Notes: generated by a model from the sequence alone, not told the origin. A stretch of 64,000 nucleotides of DNA from Coffea arabica (GCF_036785885.1 NC_092310.1:2976001-3040000), one strand, 5' to 3'; positions 12,110-25,812 are shown, counted from the stretch's first letter. A program made the numbers and translations.

Positions 12110-12640
12110 AGATTAGACTCTTTAAAAGAAAAACCAATTAAACTGGTTTTGCACCCTATCCAACCTTTATTCATAGTCAAAATCTGAAACAAATAGATGG
12201 AGACTAGCTTACCAAATGAATATGTTGTAAAATGAGAACAATTAGAATAAACTTATTCCAGAAGTCAAAATACTCAGAACGTGCTATTTAACCAGAAAGG
12301 AATTGAAAAATCTAATAGATTCACGTACTTTTGTGTCTCCATTATGATAGAAGTCACAAAATTCTTAACTAGTTTAGGAGTTTGATTATTTTCTTTAGAC
12401 TAATATCACACTTCTTTGGTAGCTTTTATCATGCACCTCTGTTTTGCAACAACGACATCCCGGGCGCATACATTTGTTTGCATCATCTCAATTTGCCACT
12501 GACAAATAACTTTCTGTTTTAGATCAACTTGGTAGTCGGTGTATTGCAACGAAATTAGTAGTTATTTCTTTATTGTGCGTTATGGAAAGTGATCTAACCT
12601 CCTAGCCTATAAACATGTTTTGACTTCTTGTACACAAAAA
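12110..12640. repeat. Right copy of a dispersed duplication (other copy ~7150-7680)
   Basis: The block shares a long run of diverged but collinear sequence with 7150-7680, at an offset of about 4960 bp. Shared anchors include the CCAACCTT-type stretch at the left, the ACCAGAAAG(A/G)AATTGAAAA core and TTTTGACTTCTTG at the right. Both copies have the same orientation. It ends just before an A-rich/GAA run (about 12640-12671), beyond which the 3' side of the ribosomal protein gene begins. Confidence 0.65.
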
Positions 12641-12903
12641 CAAAAAAAAAAAAGAAGAAGAAGAAGAAGAATACAAGAAGTGTATCGCAGAACATTCTGC
12701 CTGGAAAAAGAGTACATAAAAGCACTTAAAGATACACCTATATCCAGTAGCAGGCTAACAGCAGTAGGTAATATAAATATCATAGCAAACCATATGTAGG
12801 ATCCTTGGGAGGCTTTCTACAATCTGAGAACTTACAAACATGCAGGCTCCCCTTTTCTCGCTACAACCAGTGAATAAGAACAATTAATCTGAATATTGCA
12901 ACG

Positions 12904-13464
12904 TTATCGTGGCAAGAACCCATGACGAGAAATGGCAATCTCAAATGCCCGCATTCTATCTCCTCTTGCAAGACCATTGCGATCATATGATGAAATTTCA
13001 TTTATGTCAAGGTCGATGCATGCCTTGACAAGCTCTTCACCAACACGTTGAGCAGCTTCCTGATATCATCAATTACCTAAAATCATATCTAAATTTGATA
13101 CAGTTAAACCTCATTTGGTCAAGGACAAACTCAGCTTATCCCATTTAAAAGCATTGAAAAGAAAGAATAAAAAAGGAAATTTTCAACTATTTATATGTTT
13201 CCAATTGCATCCAGTTTACCGAAATTTTGGTGCATAATTTGGAAGGGAGTACAGAATTGTGGTGTTAATTTGGGAGGGGGCACTGACAATGGTGGTGCAA
13301 GATGGATCCTGGCGAATTGATTTCTGTAGAGTGCTTCCATAGAACAAACACCTTTTGTTCTGATCATTTACTACCATAGCATATAACTGCTTACCTGAAT
13401 AGAAAACTGATAGCCTTGGATTTGTTGTTGTGCCATTAAACTGGTCAAGAGACGCAAGAACCAT
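12904..13464 (-). CDS. Ribosomal protein L18 (uL18) family, probably organellar
   Basis: uL18 proteins bind 5S rRNA in the large ribosomal subunit. Plants have several nuclear-encoded L18p/L5e-family members, often targeted to organelles. Two exons are visible on the minus strand. The first is 13464-13288, beginning MVLASLDQFNG with strand-forming RLSVFYSGKQLYAMVVND and ending at a GT donor. The second, 13059-12904, follows a TATCAG acceptor and reads EAAQRVGEELVKACIDL then SYDRNGLARGDRM and ends HGFLPR-stop. The YDRNG motif and the 'RVGEEL' helix are family hallmarks. The joined product is about 110 residues with no lesion. The chosen ATG at 13464 is the first in frame; an additional 5' exon carrying a targeting peptide is possible, and an exon-like piece lies near 13555-13620. 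No other apparent host gene lies within several kb. Confidence 0.75.
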
Positions 13465-14029
13465 TATTTGCAAAGATAAGTGGAAAAGCTAGAACACTAA
13501 GCAAGTTATTCCATAACTTAAGATTGCATACAAGAATGAAACCTGCATGATGAGCTCATTGCAAATGAGTTCCTCAAACTCCACAAACAAATATCTGAAG
13601 TCCTACTTGTCAATTTGCCTTTCCATGTATTCTGACTTGCATTATTGGAGGGTTTTGGTACTCATTATGATGAGTTAAAACAACACCAAGTGACTACTAC
13701 TGTTATTTAAGATATATTCAAGGAGCTGAATTTGTAATGAGACAACAAGACAGACAATTTGGAAATCGATGTGCCCAATAGAAGTGAAGAAAACTCAAAT
13801 AAAGCTGCTAAATCTTTTGAATGTCCTCATTCCCGGAAATTCTATGCCTTAACAGCTGTTAAGCCTAACCTTGAATAAGGTTCTGAGTTGCTCAATACTT
13901 AAGAAGATTATTCCACAGTAGTTTTTGAAGGAAAAAGTTATTCTTTTGTATGGTGAATTGCGTCTAACCAAATTGTTCTAATTTACGAAGGGAAGAAGAT
14001 GTTGTGGGGGCATCTTTTATGCATTTAAG
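13465..14029. other. Upstream region of the L18-like gene
   Basis: No complete coding frame. A short exon-like piece on the minus strand (about 13555-13620) ends in a GT and could be an untranslated or targeting exon of the L18 gene; this is unproven. Confidence 0.35.
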
Positions 14030-15870
14030 GTTGACTAGTAATAGTTCACGTGCTTTGCACGTGATTGTAATATCTTAAAATATATTATTTTTCAGATACT
14101 AAATTTTTTTATGAAATTTTGATCATCAACATCATAATATAGTATTTTTATGTTATTTATTTTTTAAGCTAGTTACTTTTAAAAATTTTATTAAATGAAA
14201 AGAAACAGAAAACATTTCAATATAGTTGACATATCCCTTAAGTTTGAATTTGAAATCATGAACCAAACACTTTTTGATTTATAGCTTGAACTCTAACATA
14301 TCAAATATTGATAATATCATGTTTTACCAAAATTATTGTATATTCATGACTCTATTGCATATAAACCACAATCATCACAATTTTTTATAAACGAAGAATA
14401 TAATTAAGTTAGAAAAATAAACATAAATGTAATTTGAATTCTTTGTATTATGTTAATTCTATGTTTGTCAATAATGGAGTATAAATGATCCATCACGTAA
14501 ATTTTTTTTGACTTGTACATTCTATCAATTGAAATTTTATAGATAGAGATAGTTGGAGTTTTTCTATTTTCCTTTTCTTTTATTCATGTTTTTAGCACAA
14601 TCCAATGTGAAGCAAGAGCAACAAGTCTACTTTTTTCATATGAGCACAATATTTTTGGTTTTAATAGTAGTTTTTTTTATGATAATGAAATTGGAATGAG
14701 AATTGTGGCCTAATTAATAATTTTAATATTAATTTTTTGTGCAGTGTTTTAGTTTTTAATTGCTAACTTTGAATCCATAACTGCTATCATTATTATCAAT
14801 TATTGGAATGCATTAAATTTGTTTAATTACAATTGTCACCATAAATGAAATTTAATTAATTTTAAAGCTTTTCATTTCATAACCGCTTCCATTATTCACT
14901 AATATTGCAATACAATAAATATATGTAATCATTAGAAAAATAAGGGTATTTTGGATATCACCAAAAACAATTTGGATATCATTTTCATTTTATCATTCTT
15001 CATTTTATATGTACTCTTATTATAATTCTTATTTTATCATTGGAGATGGTTTCTGACTTGATGGATGGATTTGGTTTGTTCAAACCAATACAAATGAAGT
15101 ATTACTATATTATTGTCAATAACAATGTTTGTCTTTCCTTGGATATTAGTGATTTGGATGTTGTCTTTGGTATTATTTGAATTGTATTCTAACTTTTTAA
15201 TTCATTTTCTATTTACTTTATGTCATTTTATAAATAGTTTTCAATCTTATTTTAGTTTTTCTTGTTTTGATTGGTTGCTATTAATGATAATAGTGGTTTG
15301 TATGGTGCTATTTTAGATTTCTTTTTTAAGTTTAATACTGCTATTTCAGTTATAAAGGTGTCATCATTTTTTGTATATTGAAATTTTATTGGGTGCAACA
15401 TGAAAAATTCTTCATATTGGTAAAAGTGCATAATTGTAAAATTGACTCATGATATTTGTGTGAAGATATACAGATAAATAAGGGTTTTGCTTGTCATTGT
15501 ATGTTTCTCCATTTTCTAGAGAATATCTTTTTTTTAAATTGATTTTTTTTAACAATCTCAACTAATGACTAATGAGAAATTTTTCATGCTTCAATTAAGA
15601 AATTTTGATACGTATAATAATAGGAGATGGAGTCCAAGGGTAGATAAATAGTTTTTAATGAGGAATTTTTAATTATAATTACCAATACCATTAAAATGTA
15701 ATCAATTGAAGTGTTTTATTTCTTTTAATTAGTGCCACTTAAAATGCAATAATTATAATTAAAAGACATGAGGGTAATTTAGGAATAACAAAAACTAAGA
15801 TAAAAAAGTGCTTACACTTGCACTCCCTAATACCAACATTCATACTTTTTATATAGTAATGATAATGATA
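14030..15870. mobile_element. AT-rich putative non-autonomous DNA element
   Basis: The left part contains the perfect palindrome CACGTGCTTTGCACGTG (14047-14063), with 7-bp arms, a 3-nt loop and a G-box core. The interior is extremely AT-rich and non-coding. The right part (about 15800-15870) ends in a TATATAGTAATGATAATGATAGATA-like stretch. Such 'GTGCTTTGCAC' starts and 'tatagtaatgataga' ends are common on dispersed plant elements, from general familiarity only. Exact termini, superfamily and target duplication could not be established. Confidence 0.3.
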
Positions 15871-15967
15871 GATATTAATTTAAGAAGACTTTAGCTAAAT
15901 ATGCAATGAGAGTTCATTTTGGGCTGCTATAGTGAATGTCAATCAGTTTGGCTTGTAACATGAATAT

Positions 15968-16980
15968 TGTGACGCCCCCACTTCTCCCAAGAGCATACCC
16001 AAGGGTATCGGCGGCACACCTGCCTAGATCTCGTCAGGACTCAGGCCCATTTATACTTAAACTAACGAGCAATTAATGGCTAAAAGGGCAAATTAAATAA
16101 AATTCGTTTCCTTCAATATATTCAAACTTACAACACAAGAATCCAATATATACATTCAGATTTCCAAAATACAAGTCCATAACCAGCCCTTGAATTTCAT
16201 TTCCAAAGTTCTAAAATATCAAAAACAAGTCGATCTCTTCAAAACATCTCCGATCCAGATTCCTGTTAAGGAAAACAACTAATGGGGTGAACAATCGCTC
16301 AGTGAGGCCACATATATATAACATGCGCACGTAGTTCAAGTAACATGATCATGTGATCAAAAGTAATTGTCATGTAGTTTCAAGTATCGGCAAGTACTCA
16401 TAAACACAAACAATTCAAGGATACTGGAGCTCTCCGGAGCTCATTTTCAGATTATTTGCCATAGTCCCGATCCATGAACCAAGGGTTGACACTCTGTCAA
16501 CCGAATAAATATCCAATCTGTAGATCTCCACTTACTTCCCTCCATCCATCATTTCACCCTCTCGGATCCGTAACCAACAGGCATGTAAAGGCGATACTAT
16601 ACAAGTATGCCAAGCAAGATCTCAAAAGATCAAGCTTCAGGTCCCAAGGTTTACCAAGTTTTCCTGACCAAGACCTCACAATTGGCTGCGACATTACGAG
16701 GTTTAACCATTGGGTTTGGGCGTCCCCACAGGTCAGGTTTTCAGAAACAAATCAAGTTTTAGTCGATGAGATTTTCTTTGCATTCGACTTCAGGTCATGT
16801 ACATGTAAAATCTAGTAATTTCATGTAATTCATGTAGCAAGTCATGTATTGATCCAAGTAAAGGAGATGAAGTGCGGTAAAGTACACACTTCCCTCAACA
16901 AGTATAGTTCATATAACAACAAGTTCAAGTAGAGTTCATGTAGGCAACAAATTTCAAGTGAAGTACAAGTAAACATGCAC
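15968..16980 (-). mobile_element. Outer Ty3/gypsy LTR, distal part (interrupted)
   Basis: On the minus strand this is the 3' end of a long LTR, finishing GGGGGCGTCACA at 15968. It is interrupted at 16980 by the Athila-like element, with TGCAC duplicated (16976-16980 and 28355-28359). It resumes at 28360 and continues to 30698, where the LTR begins TGTGAGAACTC on the minus strand. Together the pieces make an LTR of about 3.35 kb. No coding is recognised inside it. Confidence 0.75.
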
Positions 16981-18615
16981 TGATAGGGTGTTAATTGTTA
17001 GTAATTTTATTGTTAATTTTCCTTTTTATCCTTGCCAAATATTGCTTTAATTTGCTTTAATTGTCAATATATATTTATATTTGGTATTTGGATATAATTT
17101 CAGAAATTGGAGCAGAAACCTCTTGAGAAGATTATTGTGAAGCTTTACACAATTTTGGTGCAAACCAACGAAGAAGAATGGAATTGCATTTGGGAATTCA
17201 ATTTGGCTAGACAAATTGGTGGGGACCGCAAATTAAAATGGAGCAGAAACCTTCTTGAGAACATTATTGTGAAACTCTATACAATTGGCCCATATGCATG
17301 GTGTAAACCAACGTCCATTTCTTTCTATGATGAAAAGGAATTGAATTGCATTTGGCTGGCCAACATCTCAATTAGGTGGGGACCGCGAAGACTTGACCAT
17401 TGTGTAAAGACACATTTTTGGTTTGCTTTCTTATTTGTGAACGTGTGCACTTGGTCAAAGGAAACCGACAAACCATAGTTGGCTTTGCTTTTGTTTTCGG
17501 TGGAGTTGATTAGGTAGGGAAGGAATGTTTTCTTTTGTGAGCGTGGAGTGAAGTTTCGAATTGGCTTGTTTTTATGCGGGGGAGAGCCGCACATTTCCGC
17601 AGTCAGTTTTTCTTCTTCTCTTCCGTCTGTGAAGAGAAGTTTTTAGTTTTGGGGTGAAGATTTCTTGTGTGTCTTGTTTTCTTCCGTCTCTTCCATGAGA
17701 CTATTTTTATTGTATTAGATTACAGAGAATACAATTCTTATTTTTAATTATTAGTAAGAGATAAATGTCTTTGAGTTCAATTGAATTGTGTGAAGATTTT
17801 CTTATGAGGCGTGGCTAATTTTCTCCTCTAGTCAAGGATCAACGCGAAGACGCAGTCCCAAATATCTGTGAGATCTAATTAATTTTACATGTTCCTTAAT
17901 TTGTTAATATTTGCATGTTTTCTATTTTAATTTCCATGGGATTATTTTGTTAATTGGATATCAAGGGCCCGATGTGCAATTTGACTTATTAATCTCTTGT
18001 CAAATTAATCAATTAAATCCGTAATTGTTTAGTTGGTTAATATTAGTGACAACTAGTATTTTCACATACTAGGGGGACATGCAATCTGATTTAAATAACC
18101 CTCGTAGCGTGTTATTAATTTGGGTTAGACTTTTCTAGTTTTTAATGCAATTAGGAAATTAATTCCTACGGTCGTACCTAGGAGTATTTCCTGGTTAGGG
18201 GTAATCAACGGTCGTACCTTGGTTATCAATAAATTAAGGAAAAGCTGGTCGTTAGAGCTTATCGACGACTATAACTAACCTGTTAATTAAATTAAGTGAA
18301 CCTTCTTTGCATCAATGATCGGATGAATGGACTGTGTCTGCGTAGTTGTATCCTTGGCTAGAATTTATTTATCATTTATTTAATTGCTATTTACAATTGT
18401 ATTAATTAATTATTTATTTTTGGTTAATTATTTTTAGTTAAATTGTTTAATTATTTATTTTTAATTTCATTTTGATAAAAATCCCCCGTGCCTCGAATTT
18501 AAAAAGAATCAAATTTTTTCCAGTCCCTGTGGATTTGACCCTGCTTACTACTATACACAGAAAATTTATTTTTCTTAAGCAGGTATTTATTATTGCACAG
18601 GCACGACACCTGTCA
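16981..18615 (+). repeat. 5' LTR of element 1
   Basis: 1635 bp, TG...CA. It carries an internal direct repeat in the promoter-proximal half: GGAGCAGAAACC starts at 17109 and again at 17240, each followed by a TGGGGACCGC box. Lower down, ACGGTCGTACCT occurs twice (18167-18178, 18207-18218). An apparent 123-codon frame at 17107-17478 exists in both LTRs but falls in this repeat and is probably fortuitous. Confidence 0.95.
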
Positions 18616-18640
18616 ATTTTTGGCGCCGCTGCCGGGGACT
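18616..18640 (+). promoter_or_regulatory. Primer-binding site, tRNA-Asp type
   Basis: Directly after the 5' LTR, ATTTT is followed by TGGCGCCGCTGCCGGGG. This matches the reverse complement of the 3' end of plant tRNA-Asp(GTC) except for one position. Athila/Tat elements are known to use this primer. Confidence 0.85.
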
Positions 18641-18705
18641 GGCGTTAATTATTTGTTTCTTTTTAAGTTCATTTTTGTTCTAATTTTCTGGTATTTTTCT
18701 AGTTT

Positions 18706-21700
18706 ATGCCTCGTTCTTCTCGTACAGGCGAATTAATTTTCGACCCTGAAGTAGAGAAGACCGCGCGTAGAACGAGAAAAGAAACCAGGCGGCTCAGAGA
18801 AGAGCAATACGGTATTGCACCTCAGGGACTTGATCCAGAGGTTGAGCCGACAAATTTGTCTGGTGACAATTCGAGTGATTCAGACCAAGAGAAAGTCACT
18901 ATGGCAAATGCACGAACACTAAGGAAGTTGGCTGCTCCTGATTTAAATCAGCAGCCCTTGTGCATTACTTTTCCAAATTTAAATGATGACACTCCCTTTG
19001 AACTAAAATCTGGTCTAATTCATCTCTTGCCATCTTTCCATGGTCTACCAGGTGAGGAGCCCTACAAGCACTTGCAAGAGTTCGACGTCGTTTGCAACAG
19101 TATGAAGCCTCCGGGAATTATAGAAGAGCAAATAAAGATGAGGGCTTTCCCCTTCTCTTTGAAGGACTCCGCGAAAGACTGGCTCTACTACTTACCGCCT
19201 GGTAGTATCACCACGTGGGATCAATTGAAGAAAAAATTTCTGGACAAGTACTTTCCGGCGTCTCGAGCTGCGAGCCTAAGGAAAGAGATATGTGGTATCA
19301 AACAACACCCTAGCGAGTCTCTCTATGAGTACTGGGAGAGATTTAAGAAACTGTGCACCAAATGCCCTCAGCATCAGATAAGTGAGCAACTGCTCATTCA
19401 ATATTTCTATGAGGGGTTGCTTTTCAGGGACAGAAGCATAATCGATGCTGCAAGTGGAGGGGCGTTGGTGAACAAAACCCCTCGAGGAGCATGGGAGTTG
19501 ATTGAAGGGATGGCTGAGAACTCACAGCAGTTTGGTTCAAGAGAAGACATCCCGACGCGTAGGGTGAATGAGGTGGAAACGTCCTCTATCCAACAGCAGA
19601 TCTCCGAATTAACATCTTTCGTAAGACAATTAGCTGTGGGGAGTGCTTCACAAGCCAAAGTGTGTGGGATGTGCACTGCCGTGGGTCATCCTACGGAAAT
19701 GTGTCCACTGGTTCAAGAAGAAACGGCAGAACAGGTGAACATGGCTGGCCACGTGCCCGCGCCAAGAAAGCAGTACGACCCGTACTCAAACACCTACAAT
19801 CCTGGTTGGAGGGATCACCCCAACCTTAGCTATGGAGGAAATAGGCAGTTTAACTTTGTGCCAAATAGACCACAAGGGCACCAACAGCAGTATCATCCTC
19901 GCCCACCACCACCACCACCCCCTTCAAACTCAAGTCCGTCCATGGAAGAGATGATGAAGCAATTACTTGCTAATCAACAAAAGACGGATTCAGACCTGCA
20001 AAGCATGAGAAATCAACTGGGACAGGTGCAATCATTGCAAAATCAAATGAATCAAATGGCTATAACAATCAACCGTTTGGAGTCCCAAGTTCAAGGAAAG
20101 TTGCCATCTCAACCTGAGGCAAATCCAAAGAATGTAAGCGCAATGACCTTAAGGAGTGGCAAGGAAGTTCAAGGACCCGAACCGGTGATTCCTAAAGACA
20201 AGGACGAGGAACGGATTGAGAAAGAATTGGAAGAGGAGGGCAGAGACAACAAAAATGCAAAGGTACCCTCGAACCAGGTTCCTACAGCTAAAACTAATCC
20301 ACCTCCCTTTCCTAGCAGGTTAGAGAAACCAAAGAAGCAAGACAAGGAAAAAGAAGTCTTAGAGATCTTTCGCAAGGTAGAGATCAACATACCCCTGTTG
20401 GATGCGATTAAACAAGTACCCAGGTACGCAAAATTTTTGAGGGACCTGTGTGCCAACCGCAAGCGGTTGAAGGGGGATGAACGAGTTATAGTTGGGGAGA
20501 ATGTTTCAGCAATTCTACAAAGAAAGCTTCCACCGAAATGCGGAGATCCAGGTATGTTTACTATTCCTTGTAGGATAGGTAATACTTTAATTGGAAAGGC
20601 CATGTTAGACCTGGGAGCCTCAATTAATGTCATGCCAAAGTCCATTTATGCTTCCTTAAACTTAGGCCCTTTGAAAGAAACTGGAATAATAATCCAACTA
20701 GCTGACAGGACCAATGCATACCCTGACGGGTTGATTGAAGATGTTTTGGTAAAAATTAATGAATTGGTTTTTCCAGCTGATTTTTATGTGCTCGACATGG
20801 AGGATGAACACTCCCGTGATCCGTCACCTTTGTTGTTAGGTAGACCCTTTTTGAGTACAGCCCGAACCAAAATTGATGTTAATAAGGGTACTTTGTCTAT
20901 GGAATTTGATGGTGAGAATGTTCACTTTAACATTTTTGAGACCATGAAATATCCATCCGATTCAAATGTTGGCTCTGTTTTCTCGGTAAATGTTATTGAC
21001 CCTGCTATACAGGAGGTTTTTGAAATTGAAGGCAGGGATGAGCTAGAGGTCGTTCTGACCAGGCACTTCGAGTCCGAAACGATCTCTGGAGTAGAGTTGA
21101 GTGAAGAGCTTAAATGCGTGATTGGATCGTTGCAAACGTTACCAACCACGAAGACAAGGTATGACCTCGCACCCATTTTTATACCTGAACCTCACAAAAG
21201 GTTACTTCCATCTGTGGTGCAGGCACCTGTCTTGGAACTGAAACCGCTGCCGAAACACCTGAAATATGCATACTTGGGTGAAGGGGAGACACTTCCAGTG
21301 ATCATCTCCGCGGGTTTATCAAAGATTCAAGAAGATAGACTACTTCGAGTTCTCAGGGAACATAAGCAGGCGATAGGATGGACCATCGCTGATATCAAGG
21401 GAATTAGTCCCGCGGTGTGTATGCACCGAATTCGACTCGAGGAGAATGCTAAACCTATACGGCAAGCTCAACGGAGATTAAATCCTCTCATGATGGAGGT
21501 CGTAAAGAAAGAGATTTTAAAGCTGCTGGACGTTGGAATTATATTTGCAATATCAGATAGCCCATGGGTAAGTCCAGTACAGGTGGTCCCGAAGAAGGCA
21601 GGGGTGACAGTGGAATCAAACCAAGAGGGTGAGCTCGTACCAATTCGAAAGCCCACCGGATGGCGACAGTGTATCGATTACCGAAAGTTAAATGCCGTCA

Positions 21701-24132
21701 CGAAAAAAGACCATTTTCCCCTCCCTTTCATTGACCAAATGGTGGAGCGATTAGCATGTCGAGCTTACTATTGTTTCTTGGATGGATTTTCAGGTTATTT
21801 TCAAATTGCCATCGCACCCGAAGACCAAGAGAAGACTACCTTCACCTGCCCATTTGGAACATTTGCATACCGAAGGATGCCATTTGGATTGTGCAATGCA
21901 CCTGCTACCTTCCAAAGATGCATGGTAAGTATCTTTTCAGAATATGTTGAGAAGATTATTGAGGTTTTCATGGACGATTTCAGTGTATATGGTGAAAGTT
22001 TTGAAAACTGTCTAGATAACCTGAAATTGATCTTAGTAAGGTGTATAGAAACTAATCTCATGCTTAATTGGGAAAAATATCATTTTATGGTTGAACACGG
22101 GATAGTTTTGGGTCATGTTGTATCATCTACAGGTATTGAGGTTGATAAGGCAAAAATAGATGTTATATCTACTTTACCTTACCCCGCGAGTGTGCGGGAA
22201 GTTCGTTCTTTCTTGGGTCACGCAGGTTTCTATAGAAGGTTCATCAAGGATTTCTCGAAAATTGGAGCACCCTTGTTCCAACTTTTGCAAAAAGATGTAT
22301 CCTTCGAATTTGATGAAACATGTAAGGGGGCATTCAATAAGTTAAAGGAGTTATTGACCACCTCACATATTATCCAACCCCCTGACTGGAACCTCCCATT
22401 CGAAATCATGTGTGACGCCAGCGACTATGCAGTGGGTGCGGTATTGGGTCAAAGAGTTGGAAAGGCAGCTCATGCTATCTACTACGCATCTCGAGCCTTG
22501 AACGGAGCTCAATTGAACTATTCAACCACCGAAAAGGAGCTTTTAGCAGTTGTTTTTGCCTTAGAGAAATTTCGGTCTTATTTACTTGGTGCTAAAGTTA
22601 TTATTTTTTCTGATCATGCAGCTTTGCGGTATCTGTTGACCAAGAAAGAGGCAAAACCGCGATTGATACGGTGGATATTGTTGTTACAAGAGTTCAATCT
22701 GGAGATTCGAGATAAGAAAGGGGCAGAGAACCTGGTAGCAGATCACTTGAGTCGAGTACAAGTCGTCGAAGAGGACCTCCCATTGAGAGAAGCATTTCCT
22801 GAGGAGCATTTATTTTCTATTAATTCATCCTTGCCTTGGTATGCAGATATTGTTAATTTTCTAGTCACTGACAAATTTCCTACAGGATGGCCTAAGGCAA
22901 AGAGAGACAAGTTGAGAAGCGATGCAAAGTTCTACATTTGGGATGATCCTTACCTCTGGAAGCGGGGTGCCGATCAAATCATCCGTAGATGTGTAAGTGA
23001 AGTTGAATTTCAATCTATTCTAGCCTATTGTCACTCTTTTGCATGTGGAGGTCACTTTGGACCGAAGAGAACGGCTCGTAAGGTGCTAGAGAGTGGATTC
23101 TATTGGCCAACTCTATTCAAGGATGCCTACTCATTTTGTAAGTCATGTGATAAGTGTCAAAGAGTGGGTAATATCTCTCGTAGGGATCAAATGACTCAAA
23201 CCCCAATGATTTTTGTTGAAATTTTTGACGTTTGGGGCATTGATTTTATGGGTCCTTTTCCTTCGTCCTTTGGTTTTTTGTATATATTGCTTGCTGTAGA
23301 TTATGTTTCGAAGTGGGTAGAAGCAAAGGCCACCCGCACTAATGATTCCAAAGTGGTTGCAGAATTCGTTAAGTCTAATATTTTTGTTCGCTTTGGGATG
23401 CCGCGAGCAATTGTAAGTGATCGGGGTACTCATTTCTGCAACAAAACGATCGCTGCAATTTTTAGGAGATATGGTGTCTTGCACAAAGTCTCTACATCCT
23501 ACCATCCTCAGACAAATGGTCAGGCAGAAGCATCGAACCGAGAGATCAAATCAATTCTAGAAAAGATGGTCCGACCCGATAGGAAGGATTGGAGTGTGAG
23601 ACTAGAGGATGCACTATGGGCATATAGGACGGCATACAAGACACCTATTGGCATGTCCCCTTACCGATTGGTATTTGGAAAACCATGTCATCTCCCGGTA
23701 GAGTTTGAGCATAGAGCGTTTTGGGCGGTCAAGCAATGCAATATGGATATCGAGGAGGGCGTAATTCAAAGGAAGTTGCAATTACAAGAGTTGGAAGAAA
23801 TCCGAAATGAAGCATACGAGAATGCAGTGATCTATAAAGAGAAGAATCGGATCTTTCATGACCAACAGATCTCTAGGAAGACATTCGTCTGCGGGCAAAA
23901 AGTTTTACTATACCACTCCAAATTGAAACTATTTCCAGGTAAATTACGTTCTCGTTGGATTGGCCCTTTTGTTGTGACTAATGTCTTTCATTATGGTGCA
24001 GTAGAGATCCAAAGTTTGAAAACGGAGAAGAAATTTGTGGTGAATGGTCACCGTCTCAAGCCGTATTATGAAAGATTTCCAATTGAACGGGTGGAGATGA
24101 TGCAACTGGAAGACCCGATTTGCTTAGTTTAA
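18706..24132 (+). CDS. Gag-Pol polyprotein of Athila-like retrotransposon
   Basis: This 1808-codon frame encodes all enzymes for reverse transcription and integration of element 1. In order it has: the Gag capsid domain (about residues 105-240); a zinc knuckle C-X2-C-X4-H-X4-C at 320-333; a Pro-rich linker; an aspartic protease with DLGAS (catalytic Asp about 635); reverse transcriptase with the FMDDFSVYG active site (Asp 1090-1091); RNase H starting near CDASD (Asp 1237); and an integrase with an HHCC finger (about 1443-1485) and the catalytic triad Asp 1513, Asp 1572, Glu 1608 (35-residue D-E spacing). There is one RNase H domain and no chromodomain, which fits the Athila lineage. The start is the first ATG after a 90-nt leader. 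No stop or frameshift interrupts it, unlike most such copies. Confidence 0.95.
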   Translation: MPRSSRTGELIFDPEVEKTARRTRKETRRLREEQYGIAPQGLDPEVEPTNLSGDNSSDSDQEKVTMANARTLRKLAAPDLNQQPLCITFPNLNDDTPFELKSGLIHLLPSFHGLPGEEPYKHLQEFDVVCNSMKPPGIIEEQIKMRAFPFSLKDSAKDWLYYLPPGSITTWDQLKKKFLDKYFPASRAASLRKEICGIKQHPSESLYEYWERFKKLCTKCPQHQISEQLLIQYFYEGLLFRDRSIIDAASGGALVNKTPRGAWELIEGMAENSQQFGSREDIPTRRVNEVETSSIQQQISELTSFVRQLAVGSASQAKVCGMCTAVGHPTEMCPLVQEETAEQVNMAGHVPAPRKQYDPYSNTYNPGWRDHPNLSYGGNRQFNFVPNRPQGHQQQYHPRPPPPPPPSNSSPSMEEMMKQLLANQQKTDSDLQSMRNQLGQVQSLQNQMNQMAITINRLESQVQGKLPSQPEANPKNVSAMTLRSGKEVQGPEPVIPKDKDEERIEKELEEEGRDNKNAKVPSNQVPTAKTNPPPFPSRLEKPKKQDKEKEVLEIFRKVEINIPLLDAIKQVPRYAKFLRDLCANRKRLKGDERVIVGENVSAILQRKLPPKCGDPGMFTIPCRIGNTLIGKAMLDLGASINVMPKSIYASLNLGPLKETGIIIQLADRTNAYPDGLIEDVLVKINELVFPADFYVLDMEDEHSRDPSPLLLGRPFLSTARTKIDVNKGTLSMEFDGENVHFNIFETMKYPSDSNVGSVFSVNVIDPAIQEVFEIEGRDELEVVLTRHFESETISGVELSEELKCVIGSLQTLPTTKTRYDLAPIFIPEPHKRLLPSVVQAPVLELKPLPKHLKYAYLGEGETLPVIISAGLSKIQEDRLLRVLREHKQAIGWTIADIKGISPAVCMHRIRLEENAKPIRQAQRRLNPLMMEVVKKEILKLLDVGIIFAISDSPWVSPVQVVPKKAGVTVESNQEGELVPIRKPTGWRQCIDYRKLNAVTKKDHFPLPFIDQMVERLACRAYYCFLDGFSGYFQIAIAPEDQEKTTFTCPFGTFAYRRMPFGLCNAPATFQRCMVSIFSEYVEKIIEVFMDDFSVYGESFENCLDNLKLILVRCIETNLMLNWEKYHFMVEHGIVLGHVVSSTGIEVDKAKIDVISTLPYPASVREVRSFLGHAGFYRRFIKDFSKIGAPLFQLLQKDVSFEFDETCKGAFNKLKELLTTSHIIQPPDWNLPFEIMCDASDYAVGAVLGQRVGKAAHAIYYASRALNGAQLNYSTTEKELLAVVFALEKFRSYLLGAKVIIFSDHAALRYLLTKKEAKPRLIRWILLLQEFNLEIRDKKGAENLVADHLSRVQVVEEDLPLREAFPEEHLFSINSSLPWYADIVNFLVTDKFPTGWPKAKRDKLRSDAKFYIWDDPYLWKRGADQIIRRCVSEVEFQSILAYCHSFACGGHFGPKRTARKVLESGFYWPTLFKDAYSFCKSCDKCQRVGNISRRDQMTQTPMIFVEIFDVWGIDFMGPFPSSFGFLYILLAVDYVSKWVEAKATRTNDSKVVAEFVKSNIFVRFGMPRAIVSDRGTHFCNKTIAAIFRRYGVLHKVSTSYHPQTNGQAEASNREIKSILEKMVRPDRKDWSVRLEDALWAYRTAYKTPIGMSPYRLVFGKPCHLPVEFEHRAFWAVKQCNMDIEEGVIQRKLQLQELEEIRNEAYENAVIYKEKNRIFHDQQISRKTFVCGQKVLLYHSKLKLFPGKLRSRWIGPFVVTNVFHYGAVEIQSLKTEKKFVVNGHRLKPYYERFPIERVEMMQLEDPICLV

Positions 24133-25773
24133 GCAAATTCTGGACTCCGTCTAGCCAAAGACGTTAAAGAAAGGCGCTTTTGGGAGGCAACCCAATTTTT
24201 GATTTTGTTGATTTTTGTTGTGCAATTCGTTAAATATGTCGTTTCTCATCTGGGTATTGCTTAAACTTGATATTTTCTCTACTATGATCAGGACAGGTGA
24301 TCATGGCGTGCCCGCGCGAAGAGGGCACGCATTAATCTCACAAGTTCCAACTTCAAGGTCAGAGAATGTTTTCTAATCTTGGCATGCCCACGCCATATTT
24401 GACGAACTAAAAAAAAAAATTAATTAAAAATTATGAAAAACGAAAAATAAAAATATTTTTCTTTCTAGCCTTTAATTTTGTTTTCAAAAATTCAAATTTT
24501 TGTAATTTATAAAAAAAAAAAAAATCAAAATCAAAATGCTGTTATTTTCCTTCTTAACATTCGTTTTAGTTTTTCAGCAATTCAATTCTGAATTTAAAAA
24601 AAAAAAAAAAAAAAAACCCTTCTTTTTCTTCTTTTCTTTTTCTTTCTTCTTTCTTTCTTTCTTTCTTTCTTTCTTCTTTCCCTGCTTTCCCCTTTTCTCT
24701 GGTTCCTTCAACCAGAGCCGCCGCCGCCCCAGGTCTCCTCCCTTCCTCCTGCTCCACCGACGCCACCGCCGCTCCTCGCGCACCACCTAGAGCCCGCCGC
24801 TCCCTCGCGCGCGCTACCCCAACCCGTCGCCCACCACCCGCAGTCGCTGAGCACCACCAGATCCAGCTACCGCAAACTCTTCTCTCTCACAGCCACCACC
24901 TTCATCGCACCACTGGCTTCGTATGCACGCGTCTGCTTCAATCTCTTTTTATTATTTTTTTTTTATTTTCTTATTTTATTATTGCAGCATGTTTTTATTA
25001 TTTTTATTACAGTACATTTTTGAAAATTTTGCGTGTTTGGACTACCTGACATTTCTATTCCTCCTTAGTTGGGTACTTCTGTGTTACTTTGCTTGTTTCT
25101 TTTTGCTTTGCTTGATTTTTATTTATTTAGTAGATTGATTTGTGGTTAGTCGTGTGATTTACTTATTCCTTATGCGTGCACCGATGATACTAGTTTAGGG
25201 TGTTTTGCATATCTTTATTGATTTTCCTTCGACACCTGTCATTATATATATATATATATATATTTTAGGTCGAATTGTGTTTAAATTGCTGTAATTTGTG
25301 TCCAATTGTGGGTAATTTGCTGAGATTGTTTGTTAAATTAGGAGGTGCTTGTAATGCTTAAATTTGCTTATTGAAGTAGATTGTCTCTAATTGCCTTGTG
25401 TGAGAGTCTTTTGTCTTTTTCATTTCAATTATTACGTTGATTGGGGTAATTTTGAGGTGCATTGTTATTGCATTTGGCTAAGTTTGGAACCACAAGTGCT
25501 TATTGATTGCATTTACTATAAGTGTTGGGGTATTTGTATAACTTGTGGGTGAATGAAGTGTGCATTTTGTTGTTTAAATTAACTAAGCGAGAGGCCCCAA
25601 TATTTATTACAATTGTTATTACAATTTGTTGGAAATGATTGTCTATTGTTCATTGGAGTGATATTTGGAGAAAATGGTGAGACTCAGATCAACCCCAGGG
25701 GCTAATCCACCGATGTCTTGACGATTTCAGGGGAGTTTCGTTGCCCTTCTTCTTACTTTTTCTATATATTTGT

Positions 25774-25812
25774 TACATTGAGGGCAATGTATACTTTAAG
25801 TGTGGGGGGGAT
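25774..25812 (+). promoter_or_regulatory. Internal hairpin plus second G-rich tract, element 1
   Basis: A 7-bp stem (25774-25780 with 25785-25791) closes an AGGG loop. Ten nt later comes GTGTGGGGGGGAT-like sequence (about 25800-25812), nearly the same as the true polypurine tract 900 nt downstream. It could be an additional plus-strand priming site. Confidence 0.55.

Noticed and set aside
17107-17478. 123-codon frame in the LTR, repeated identically at 26846-27217
   Set aside because: It lies in the promoter half of both LTRs of a very young element, overlaps an internal LTR repeat and resembles no protein. Identity reflects LTR identity, not coding selection.
24536-24790. Frames on both strands over the CTTT repeat of element 1
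   Set aside because: Low-complexity translation of a simple repeat (Phe/Ser or Lys/Glu runs).
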